Positions 35,833 through 46,441 of a stretch of DNA of 64,000 nt are shown piece by piece. Source of the DNA: Alnus glutinosa (taxonomy: Eukaryota; Streptophyta; Magnoliopsida; Fagales; Betulaceae); contig NC_084887.1 of NCBI RefSeq assembly GCF_958979055.1, forward strand, positions 37,798,620 through 37,862,619, read 5' to 3'. Below the pieces are notes generated by a model. It was not told where the DNA came from. It made no database searches and saw only the letters and a list, made by a program, of their open reading frames with translations. The first letter of the stretch is position 1. The number at the start of each line of letters is the position of its first letter. The position numbers and the translations under genes were made by a program.

Positions 35833-36999
35833 TTTCTATCAAAAATTGGAAAAATTAGGATTTGTAGGGCAGAGTGAGAACCGAGAAAGAGTAGGAAAGG
35901 GCTGGTCTTTTTCTCGGCTATGGATTTCGCAGTGACGTCATTTAACAAGGGCACGTTTGGTGGGACCAGGACCGGCTCCTCCAGTTGAAAGCAACTGGAG
36001 AGGATCTTGATGCCATTTAGTGGGTCTTCGAAACACCGTTTTGTTTAGGCTGTATAATGGGCCGTTGAAATTGAACGAACTTTTGAGTTTTAGGCCATCG
36101 GCTGACCTATCTTGTATGGTACAAATATACATAGGATAGTGTTTCCCTCTAATAGTTTTCCTTCAACTTAGAGGATTTATTTATTTTTATTTTTTTTAAT
36201 GAAGTCTATTAAATTAATATTTATTTTTGAAATATATAATTTTATATGTATTTTATTATAATAAAAAGTTCACATACAATTTAAAAATTTATGTAACAAT
36301 CGTGTGCTCTGAAGACAGATATTAATTTAATCGACTAAATTCAAGATTCTTTAACCCAATTTGAAGAAATTTTTTTTGTCTAATTATGTCCAATATACAA
36401 AATGTAATCTTGAGTTTTTGTCTTGATCCTAAAATTTTTAATTCCATTAGGAAAGGAAAACTCTATTAAGTTTGAATTTTTGTCATAACTCTAGAATTCT
36501 TAATCCCATTCCACAAACTTTCTAGATTCCAAAATGAAAATTCCAAGAGATTCCAGTCGATTCATCCATGTATATATATTGTTGATGAAAATAAATGGAA
36601 TTTGTTTCAGGATGGCATGACATACTATGAAGTATAAATCACAAAGCGTTTCTTCAAACAAACAAATCTGAATATGGTGAAAAAAAAAAAAAAAAAAATC
36701 AGATCTGAAAAGAAATCTATGGTTAAAATGTCGACGCTGTACTGTATGAAACCATGAATTATACATACGTAGTGGGCTGGGCTCAATAAATTCATCCATA
36801 ACATTCAACTCTTGATAGGCCTCATTTCACCTGTGAAATCCGTGTGGGCTTTCCGGCCTTTTCCTTGTCACACGTCGTCGTTTCATAGCCAAGAAGGAAA
36901 CCGGCCCAGGGTTTATCAAAAATCTAAAACCCTAAGAATCAGACTCAGAGAAGAAGAAGAAGAAGAACAAGACGAGCATGAAACCTAGAGGCTAGATCC
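35833..36999. promoter_or_regulatory. Duplicated copy of the mTERF5/RRF divergent promoter
   Basis: This spacer between the two truncated gene heads is homologous to 40417-42216 in several blocks, for example TTTTTGTCTTGATCCTAAAA at about 36417 and the conserved leader with CCCAGGGTTTATCAAAAATC near 36907. It keeps a telo-box AAACCCTAA at 36927-36935. Whether it is transcribed is unknown. Confidence 0.7.
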
Positions 37000-37029
37000 A
37001 TGGCGATTTTTCTGAGATGCGCATTCTAA
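37000..37029 (+). pseudogene. 5' scrap of the RRF gene (exon 1 broken after nine codons)
   Basis: The start codon and first nine codons match RRF exon 1 at 42217 (MAIFLR(C/R)AF). Homology stops at about 37027, and the junction itself makes a TAA stop. The rest of RRF is absent. This marks one edge of the duplication. Confidence 0.88.
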
Positions 37030-37835
37030 CATTGTCAAAAATTGCCACCCTACTTGAAAATTAGCTTCCCAAACAATATTATCTTCAACAGAATAGAAAC
37101 AGGAAAATAAATATCAATCAAGTCTACTTTGCTATACTTATTACACCAATCATCTGCATGCAACTGAATAATGGTATTATCAGAGAATAAGGCGTATCAT
37201 TTTTTGAGCAACAAAAAAAGGCATTTTAGCAATACAATTATACAATGACTAGAGATGCAGAACTAGGCTACCTCCCTGGAAGAGTGTAGATGCCAAATTG
37301 GAAATGGAAGTAAAAGCATAGACAAGGACAACATTAAAGATATAACAAAATATGGGGACTAAATACTTTCAATGAAATAAGCAATGGAATAACCATGCTA
37401 TGCAATTGAGAACAGATTGCTTTCAATGACAATCATTCTGCGTCCAAACAAACTTCCCCGACGCCTCGTCATCGAGTATGGCAAGGAGAAAGCTTTGTCA
37501 ATATACAGGATCACTGAGCAGGTAACCCTTTTGGAGAAAACAAGCTGAACAGGATGGTAGATGTGTCTTTGTCCCTTTGGTGCACGGCGTTATGCTCCGA
37601 CATGCACTCTGAAACTTGATTAAAGCTCACAACAGCACTGAAATGTCCATAGTTTTCAAATGCAGCTGTAAATTCGTTTACACGATCCAATTTCCCCGAC
37701 ACAATACGATTCTAATGCCCACATAGGAGCACCAACGGCTTCTGACTTGGCACTTGCACCCCCACGATAATCCCTGAAATTAGGCATTGAGTACTGTTAT
37801 AAATCTGCACACAAGTCTCATCGTACACTGTCTGA
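37030..37835. other. Duplication junction and 3' flank of mTERF5
   Basis: 37030-37435 is not obviously repeated elsewhere in the window. From about 37437 the sequence is the counterpart of 33090 onward. It includes a 67-codon minus-strand frame ending at 37511 that is partly conserved in the other copy (see findings). The mTERF5 3' UTR should lie at the right end. Confidence 0.55.
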
Positions 37836-40416
37836 TCAAAGGTCATCACTGTTGCTACTCTTATCCTTGTCAGGGAGCATTTTCTCCATTTTCTTCATTT
37901 TCTTTTCCAAAGCCTTCTTAAAGTCACTATATGACAGTGAAAGCAGCTGGTTCAGCAGCAATGAAACTCCACACTCCTTCATTTGTGCATACCTTGGTTT
38001 AATCCTCTCTTCCAAACTATAGCCAAAATATTGAGGGAATTTCACCAGCTCTGATTTTGGATAATCCATGGTCAAAAAGAACTCCCATTTTGTAATCAAA
38101 TTCCCTGACAAGCTAAAAGTATATAAGGCCCCATATCTCGAAATCATGGTCCCAATTTCCTCAATACTATATCCCCTCTCCAAGAAAAATTCTGTCATGG
38201 GCTTCAGATTTGCTTCAATGCTAAGACCAAAAGTCTGTGGAGATCGATAGAGAAGAGTAGCAATATCAACTCCCAAAGAACGGAAATACTCAGCAGTCGG
38301 CCGTAACTTGTCCTCAACACTGTAGCTAATAATGGTTGGGCTGCGTGTCAGAATCTTACCAATGCTCTCTGCTGAAAGGCCCATCTCATTAAGAAATTCC
38401 ACAGTGGTCTTAACCTTCTGCTGGCTATATGTTAGGAGATGTGGCAAGCGATATATCACTTTTGCCCATTGTTTCTTGTCCACACCCAAATTCTCTAAGA
38501 AGGCCATGGTGGGTATAAGATTTTCAGAGAGACTAATTCCACACAACTGAGGCCTTTTCATGAGGATGGTGGGAATATCTGATTTTGGTACCCCAAGATC
38601 AAGAAGAAACTCAACAACTGGCTTGATTTTCCCCTCCAAGCTATAGTAGGCAAAAGATGGGAATCTTTGCGTAATTCCCTTGATCTGCTCAAGATCCATA
38701 CCAAGCTCTATGAGATAGAGAACATGAGGGCGGAGCTTCCCAGCTGAGTCAGTCTCACTCACTCGCGACATGGCCTTTAGCTTCTTAGAGTCAAGGGTTG
38801 GATTGGGCTGTGAAACTGGCAGAATTGTTTTTTCTTTAACAGGTGGGTTTGGAAAGTTTTCTGCCACGTCAACCATAAAGTTCCCATGCTCTTCGAGAAG
38901 GGATTCAAGGTAAGGATTAAGAGCATCCCTGATCTCAAGGGTTGTAAGCTCACGTCCTGCCATGTCAAGGGGAACTGGATTAGCAAGGATCCATTTTAGA
39001 ATAAAATAAAGTAAGTTAACTGTGGCTCAAAAGAAGTAATAATATGTTGAAATCGAACCTACTAGGTATCGAGATTTATGAACAGAATGAAGCCTTGAGA
39101 CGAGGTGGTCAATGAAAGGGTCTGACTTGTTGATGGTCCTTGAAGCAACTGCATTGCTCAATCCTTGTTTCTTTAAGAACAAGGTCAAAACAGCCTTGGC
39201 TTCTTCTTTTTCTGCTGCTAACAGGGCTGGAGGCACCACTTTCAAGTTGAAAGACCCATCTGTCCCAGAATCAGCTTGCCATAATATCAAGAAAAATGAC
39301 GTTAACATCATAAATGAGAAAAGGATAGTTCAAATGTCTAAGTTTTTTTGAATCTTATGTGGAGGTTGAAATAGCACTGCAAAAGTCACATGAAAGAAAA
39401 TGCAAGATTAATTGCTTACTGAAATTTGCTTGACAAGAAAATTGTTTTGCAGGAAACGAAAGTTGAGTCCTGAATATGATAAAAGAAGAATCAGTATTTC
39501 CATACTAAACAGGGTAAGAGAAAAGAAAAAAAAAATAAACAAATACAAAGGGAGAGAGCTGTGGAAGGGTGAGAGAATGCAGCTTCAGCTGCTACAACTA
39601 CTACAATCATTTAAAACATTTAGTCACTCAACTAAAGGAAATATGGGAGCAACCATCCTGCCCAACTGCTTAAATACCAAAAAGTTAAAAATACATTAAT
39701 AAGAATAGCTACGCCTACTTACTACTTCCTACCTATCGAAACCCATTTGGATTAACTTGGGGGTGCTTCAACTCAGAGCTCCCATAAATATTTAATCCAT
39801 CTCTTTGCCATCCAAATGCATACACGCCTCACCACCATTGCAGTACTTCATCAGTATGACTCATACTAGAACGTGTCTAAAAGTCGAATGGCCTCTTAGA
39901 AATACCATCGTATATCACAAAATCACTCACTTCCATTCGTCTCCTAAAGCATATCTACACATCCCATCTCAAAATCATTCTTTATTTAGCATTATATTCA
40001 TCAATTTAACACGCGGGCTTCTTAAGCCATACATCATAATACTCTTAATCGGTTTATTATTCATCACAATTGGCACACCCCATCAAACCCGTAACTCATT
40101 TGGCTTCAAAACAATTACATTTTATAACAATTGAAACGATTCACAAGCCGATGGTGAAGAAAACGAGAATAAATACATATTAAAACAATCAACTTTCCTC
40201 TTAATGTCACTCAAATAACTCATATTTTACATGTACATAAGCCAACCACGCAACAGGTACACAAATATGAATATTCTAATCGAGAAATCACGTAAAAAAA
40301 ACTTTCCCTCTAAAAACAGAGAAATGGTCATGGGAGAAGTACCTTGCTGAAGTGAAAATTCCTTTGGACAGAAATGAGAGCTGCTCGGCAGAGCTGATAG
40401 CACAGAAAGCTCTCAT
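37836..40416 (-). CDS. MTERF5: mTERF5-like mitochondrial transcription termination factor family protein
   Basis: mTERF5 (MDA1) is a DNA-binding chloroplast protein that promotes transcription and pausing of plastid genes. Exons on the minus strand are 40343-40416, 39420-39469, 39059-39274 and 37836-38956, giving 486 residues, close to Arabidopsis mTERF5. The N-terminus MRAFCAISSAEQLSFLSKG is serine-rich and basic like a plastid transit peptide. Exon 3 encodes KKQGLSNAVASRTINKSDPF. Exon 4 starts GRELTTLEIRDALNPYLESL and encodes about eight mTERF repeats (residues about 188-450) with the usual proline/leucine pattern, e.g. ITQRFPSFAYYSLEGKIKPV and ILMKRPQLCGISLSENLIP. The tail is lysine-rich then acidic. 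The gene lies head to head with RRF, 1.8 kb apart, and a truncated copy lies next to it. Family assignment is firm; the mTERF5 subgroup is likely. Confidence 0.92.
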
Positions 40417-42216
40417 TTTCTATTAAAAAAAATACTGGAAAAAACAGGGTTTGCAGGGCAGAGTGAGAACCAAGAGGGAGTGGGAAAGGGCAGGTCTTTT
40501 TCTCGCCTGTGGATTGGGAAGTGACGTCGTTTAATGTGCCGTTGAAATTGGTCTTGTAACTGTGTGGTACAAACATACAGACAAAGTTTTCCCTCTAATC
40601 ATTTTATAATTCGGTCTGATATTTATCTTTAAAATATGTAATTTTTACATTTTTTTTAATATGATTTTCAAATTATGTACATGTTAAAAATATATGTGAT
40701 AAATACGTGCTCTGAAAATAAATATCAATTTAATAAATTGAATTAAAAAAAAAAACTCAATTTTAAAAAAACTTTGTTTATTATATCCTGTTTACAGAAT
40801 GTAAGCTTAAGTTTTTGTCTTAATCCTAAAATTCCTAATTCCATTGGAAAAAGAACAACTCTTTTCAGTTTTATTTTTTGTCTTAATTCTATAATTCCTA
40901 ATCCCATTATTAATAAGGAAATACCACTCTCCATTTAGTGTAACAGTGAGGGCATGCATAATTGTTTTCTCACATTTTTTTAAAATATGAAAAGACAACT
41001 ATACCCTCAATTTTACACTAAATATAAAAGATTTTCTCCATTTCAAATAAAAAAGATCCAAATTTACCAATAACCCGCTGAATCAAGTTTGGATCGAAAG
41101 GTCACACTCTAACAAATGCCTAGGTTTACCAATTATAATAATGCCAACACAAGAAACCAATCTATTTGCCTTACTAAGAAACACATATGGGTTGGTCAAA
41201 TCTGCCTTTTTACCTTTGCCAAATTTTTGGTGTAACATCCGGCAACATCATACTAGAAACAATATAAAAGCGACATGTCTTATTCACCAAACAGAAGTTA
41301 CTAGTTTAAATCTTTTCTTCCGATCTTATGTGGACATGTTAAAAATAAAAAATAAAAAAAAAAACTCACCAGGCCACAATAACAGGTGGCTTTAGATGCC
41401 ACTGAATCGTGCACGCCGGTAACTTTGCGACACTCATTGTCAAAGCCGGTAACCAAACGTCGTGTCCAACCCATGAATTGCCCAACCAAGGAAGGATACC
41501 AAGCAAAGCCCATTCGAAGGAAGGGGTCCTCATGAAAATAAAAAAGCACTGGCCCAAGGTCTTCATCCTATCATCCTAGAGTGCAAGGCCCACTTCTTCT
41601 GCCCTCCTAGATTCTAGTTTCTAGACAGATAATGGACTTCAGTCCATTTAACCACGTATGATAAATGATAATCATTTTCTGTTACATCTTTCACCGATCT
41701 CTATACAGAATGGGTTAATCTATCATTAAATGCGTGTAATCTATTATATGGATCTCATAAATTCAATAATGAATATACCAAAAAATTGGTTGGAATATGA
41801 GATGAAGAATGATGTCTAATATCCATCCATGTATATATATATTATGGATGCAAATCAGAATTTGTTTTCGGATACATACCATGAATCACAATTAGGCCTC
41901 TCATTTAACATAGGAATATGTTTATTGTACAATTTTTATACAATTTAAGATACATTAATCAAATTTATGCATGTGAATCTTATATATTACCGATGTATTT
42001 TGAGTCGTGTGAAAAGAGTTGTGCATTTGGATGCAAAAATCATTTTCCTTTCACATAAGAATTCCTACGCCTTTTCCTTGTCACACGACACGTCGTCGTT
42101 TATAGCAAAGAAGAAAACCAGCCCAGGGTTTATCAAAAATCTAAAACCCTAGAATCAGACTCAGGGAAGAAGAAGAAGAAGAAGAAGAGGAGGATGAAAC
42201 CCTAGAGGCTAGATCC
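40417..42216. promoter_or_regulatory. Divergent promoter region mTERF5 / RRF
   Basis: This 1.8 kb separates the mTERF5 and RRF start codons. Two telo-box cores (AAACCCTA at 42144-42151 and 42197-42204) and a (GAA)n stretch lie in the RRF leader. Blocks of this region recur in the duplicated copy at 35833-36999. A degenerate SINE-like tail with poly(A) lies at about 41290-41363. Core promoter positions are not assigned. Confidence 0.6.
41290..41363 (+). mobile_element. SINE 3'-end relic
   Basis: The segment TTACTAGTTTAAATCTTTTC, then CTTATGTGGACATGTTAAAA and an A-rich tail, matches the end of the SINE at 59204-59301 in the opposite orientation. The 5' promoter half is not recognisable. Confidence 0.5.
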
Positions 42217-45153
42217 ATGGCGATTTTTCTGAGACGCGCATTCTCAAACCGAAACCTCCTTCTCCTCCGAAGATCCTCGGCCCTCCATGGCGGCGAGCTC
42301 CGTCAAGTGATCAGCTGCTCTGCTAACAATGACATGAACTCCGAGACTCATCACAGGACTCTCACTCTTCCGGCCGTTGGTTTTCCCAGAGAATCTCGCC
42401 GAGGCTTCGCCAAAGGACGCAAATCTAGTAAGTAGTATTGTTTTTGTTGATTTTGATGCCCAACATAAGCCAATTTTTATGCTTTAAGATTTGATTTTTG
42501 ACTCTGAGAGTAAAGGGTTATATGGTCTTTCATTTCTATTTCATAAAGCATGAACTTTTTTTGCGGAGCGTTGGCATTTGCTTATTATAATTCTACATGT
42601 TTAATTGCTTAATGGGGATGTTTAAATCCATTATGAGTTAGTTTCACAGGTCCTCTTTTGAATGAATCTCTTGGCTTTCTGAGAGTTTCAATCGTTTTGC
42701 AGATCATGCTTTGTTAATAAATTGTTGGGTTCCATTCTTATAGAGAAATTTCTACTTGTGTAGCCTTGGAAGATCCCTATGATTTTTCTCTGTATTGCGC
42801 ACTTTCATTTTCGTTTAACTGCTATAAAAAAATGAATGCGAAAATTAAAAGGGAATCCATGAGATAGAGATCCATTGCCGGTATGCTGGTTGAGAGAGTT
42901 TTAGGTATTTTAGATGTAATTTTTTGTTGATTGAAATACCCTATTGAGCTTGGTCGAAGTGATTCTTTTTGCTAGAATAACTGCAAATTGTTTAACTTTT
43001 CACAACCCGCATGCTATCTTTTTGCGAATTTATCATCATTATCCCTTTACATTTGAATCTTCCTTTTCTATTTGGTTACACCTTTTAGAGGATGATGATG
43101 CTACAAGCACTATTGAAGTTTCACCCGATATTGGACCCACTATTAAGGCAAATGCTGCCTCACAGATGGAGGCGGCAATAGTTGCATTATCAGGAGAGTT
43201 GACCAAACTAAGAACAGGAAGGGCATCTCCAGGTACATTACTCCATGCCATCGCTATTTGTTACTGTTTATTTTCTCGTTCTGGTTGTCTGATTTATTAA
43301 CACGATTATCGGTGGAATGTCTCTACAGGGATGCTTGACCACATTATTGTAGAAATTGATGGTGTAAAGATGCCCTTGAGTCACTTAGCTGTTGTTTCAG
43401 TCATGGATTCCAAAACATTATCCGTAAATCCTTATGACCCAAATGTAATGAACTAAACTTCTGCTTATTGAGTTTATTACTATTGGTTTCCATACTTGTC
43501 TTTTCTTTTTCATTGGCATGTGTAACTGTTTCTTATTAACATGTGTCTGTGATTAGGTCTTCAAATCTGTAGATCTATTATGATGGAATTTTTATGTATC
43601 AGTTGCATTAAGTCAATATTTTTTGAAACTTAAGTTCATTTGCTTTTATATGGTTTGCAAAAGATGGGCATTTAAACTTCCTTTTTTCTACATGCTGATC
43701 GTTACTTAATCTAAACATTCCAGTTGAAAGAATCATTCCAGTGGTGGTGCTTGTTTTATGCAGACCTTAAAAAAATTAGAGAGCGCCATTGTTGCATCTC
43801 CATTAGGCTTAGCCCCCAAAGTGGATGGTGAGCGGTTGATTGCAGTTATTCCAGCGTAAGTGATTATGTTTAATCTCATACTGCCACTTTCCTTGTCCAA
43901 AAAGAAGCCCATTTGCTAGTAATGTCTATTTTAAAAGTGTTGTACTTGTGATAATCATAGTTTTAGTTACTGTTGGATTTCAAGAATTTTGTTTAATTAT
44001 TTGCCACGTTAAATCTTAATCTATCTATATAAATATTGCTTGACCCATTTACATTTTTTATACTCTCCAATGACCAGGTTGACGAAAGAGCATATACAGG
44101 TAAGCAATCATTGCCTTTTCCCTTCATTAACTTTTTTCATCTTTTACCTCTTTGTCTCTGCACCGTGATGGCTAGCGTTTTATATCATTGGACATTTTTA
44201 CAAGGCTGTGTGTAAGGTGGTTGCCAAGTCTTGTGAAGATGCTCGACAAAGTATTAGAAGGGCTCGCCAGAAGGTATAACAGTATCTTTGTTCTTTTTAC
44301 TAATCTTATCTATGTTTATATTTCGTGGGTATTATTAGAGAAATATAAATTTTTCTTCGGGTAAATTTGATCGCAATCAAATAATCTTCAAGCAGGGTCA
44401 GGAGTAGGAATTTTGGTCGGGAGGACCAAACTATAGTATTGATACACAACTCAAGACAAACTATATATATTCATTAGTTTACTATAAACAAAAATTATCA
44501 AAATGTCTAGCCCCTTATTTTTAGTTGTCTATTGTGGTGAGCTCACAATGAAATGTACCTGTGACAAGTGTTCGTGGATGAGAAGGAAAAGAATCAAGGG
44601 CATGCCCGACCTGAGCTCCTACTCCCAGGCCAGAGCAAGAGCAGAGAGGAAGAAGGAACATTAAAAGTTTTAAAATACACAGATTCGCTCGACTGGGGCC
44701 TCAAGAAGATCGTCCAAAACAATGTTAGGCAGTTTCCTAGAGATTCAAGAAGATTGTCCAAAAGAATGTTGGGCAGTTTGTGTGGCAACGAGTCTAAATA
44801 TGGGAGTGTCATTATTATAGATAGGGAATACAAATGTATTCTACGCATTGCTGTGAAATGCCTCCCCCATGTTCTTAATCTTTATTGTGCCTAAGCAGAT
44901 TGTTGGTTGGTTTTACAGGCAATGGATACAGTAAAGAAATTGTATTCACATGCCCCGAAGGATGATATAAAGAAATTGGAGAAGGGAGTGAGTTCTTAGC
45001 TAATCACAGCTAAATAAATTGATGAGTTTTACATTGTTTTTGGTGTTTTCTGACCCTCGTTCCTTTTCTCAGGTTGACGAGTTGACCAAAAAATTTGTCA
45101 AGTCCGCAGAGGATATGTGCAAGGCGAAGGAGAAGGAGATCACTGGAGGCTGA
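42217..45153 (+). CDS. RRF: Ribosome recycling factor, probably mitochondrial
   Basis: RRF splits post-termination ribosomes together with EF-G so that they can be reused. Exons: 42217-42427, 43089-43232, 43329-43444, 43764-43855, 44078-44099 (22 nt), 44205-44273, 44919-44987 and 45073-45153, giving 267 residues with all junctions in frame. The first 80 residues are a presequence rich in Arg/Ser/Leu (MAIFLRRAFSNRNLLLLRRS), which favours import into mitochondria. The RRF domain runs from about residue 88 to the end: ELTKLRTGRASPGMLDHIIV, VNPYDPNTLKKLESAIVASP, LGLAPKVDGERLIAVIPALT, KSCEDARQSIRRARQK and VDELTKKFVKSAEDMCKAKE. These include the conserved RTGRAS(P) and (R/K)xxxRxxRxx motifs. The length fits the Arabidopsis mitochondrial-type RRF rather than the plastid HCF108 form. 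The 5' end of the gene is duplicated at 37000. Confidence 0.94.
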
Positions 45154-46441
45154 GTTCCGGATTTCTTCTTTTGCATGAGTACACAGTTTTTGAAGATCCC
45201 AAATCAGTAAAAAGTCCTTAGAATATCAAATATTTGGTGATCAATCAATGATAAAGTGAGATTTTGCCATGTTTTACTTTTATTGCTATGAGATTTAACC
45301 TCTGCCAAAAGGGTCCATTCTGTTTGCAGCTCGATGGCAGTTCCAATAGAAAATCATGTAGAAACACATTTATAATGTGAATGAATATTCCGTTTATAAT
45401 TTTTTCTAGACATTAGTAATTTTTCTGTAGGCATAGGCGAGATAATTTACACGCATAAGCCTCCTAGGTTCGGGAGATTCCAAAATTATTCTAAGCCTTT
45501 GTGGTGCGGCTGGGACTTTTATTTCAAACGAGGTTGCAAAAAAAAAAAAAAAAAAAAAAAAAGGTCTTTAATAGTTTTTTTTTCATGATTAGAAAATTTT
45601 AGGAAAAAATCAAATTTATATTTTATTTTAATCTCAAAGTTTTTCTTTGATTCCCAATGGATCTTTCTTTCAACCTACTGTTTACATTTGATTTGAGCAA
45701 TCAATTAATGTGTTTAACATGTCATGTACCATTTTTTTTTAATGAAAATATCAAATTTAATCACTAAAGTTTTCTATTATTTTAATTTTATTTAATTTTT
45801 CAGTTATTAATTTTGACAATTAGGCCTTTTAAGTTTTTCTCTAATTTTAAAAAGATTCGTTCGTCTAATTAATTAAAAACATGTCACATTAACTCATTCA
45901 ATTCATGTTTTTTTTTTAATCAAAAATAAATAAAAATTAAAAAATTAATTTTTTTTTTTTTTAAGAAGTTGTTGACCCCTCTTGGGAGGAGTGTCAACAC
46001 ACATACTCCATTTCAAATAAAATAGAGAAATCATTTTATGGTTAAGATTGAATTTTACAGAATTAATAATATATATGGGCTACATCATTTAACATAGACA
46101 ATAAATACATGGTTAGAATATTTAAAATTTAATTTGAGCCATAAAATAATTTCTCCATTTTTCAAGTGAGATGGTGAAGATCTTGTTCGGTTGTTCCCAA
46201 CGTTAGGGGCACGGGAGGAAAGTTAGTCTCGATCAAAAGAGGTCGGGCTTGGGTTTGAGATTCGGCTGAAAATGTTCTTCATCGGGCTCAACAGTGATTA
46301 GCCTTTACAACAAAAGCTACACAATTTACAACTACGGGCTACCAAAACCTTTACAATGAAATAGCAGCTGTGAAAAATACTTCAAGACGAAGTACTCTCC
46401 CAAACATCTATACATATTGCCTACTTCAAATCCTCACCATT
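45154..46441. other. Convergent intergenic spacer RRF / ankyrin gene
   Basis: This holds two 3' UTRs and AT-rich filler with a poly(A) run at about 45538-45562 and poly(T) runs near 45950. No exon is seen. Confidence 0.65.

Noticed and set aside
44568-44894. 108-codon plus-strand open frame in RRF intron 6
   Set aside because: It lies inside an intron, shows no protein family features and overlaps nothing conserved; chance frame.
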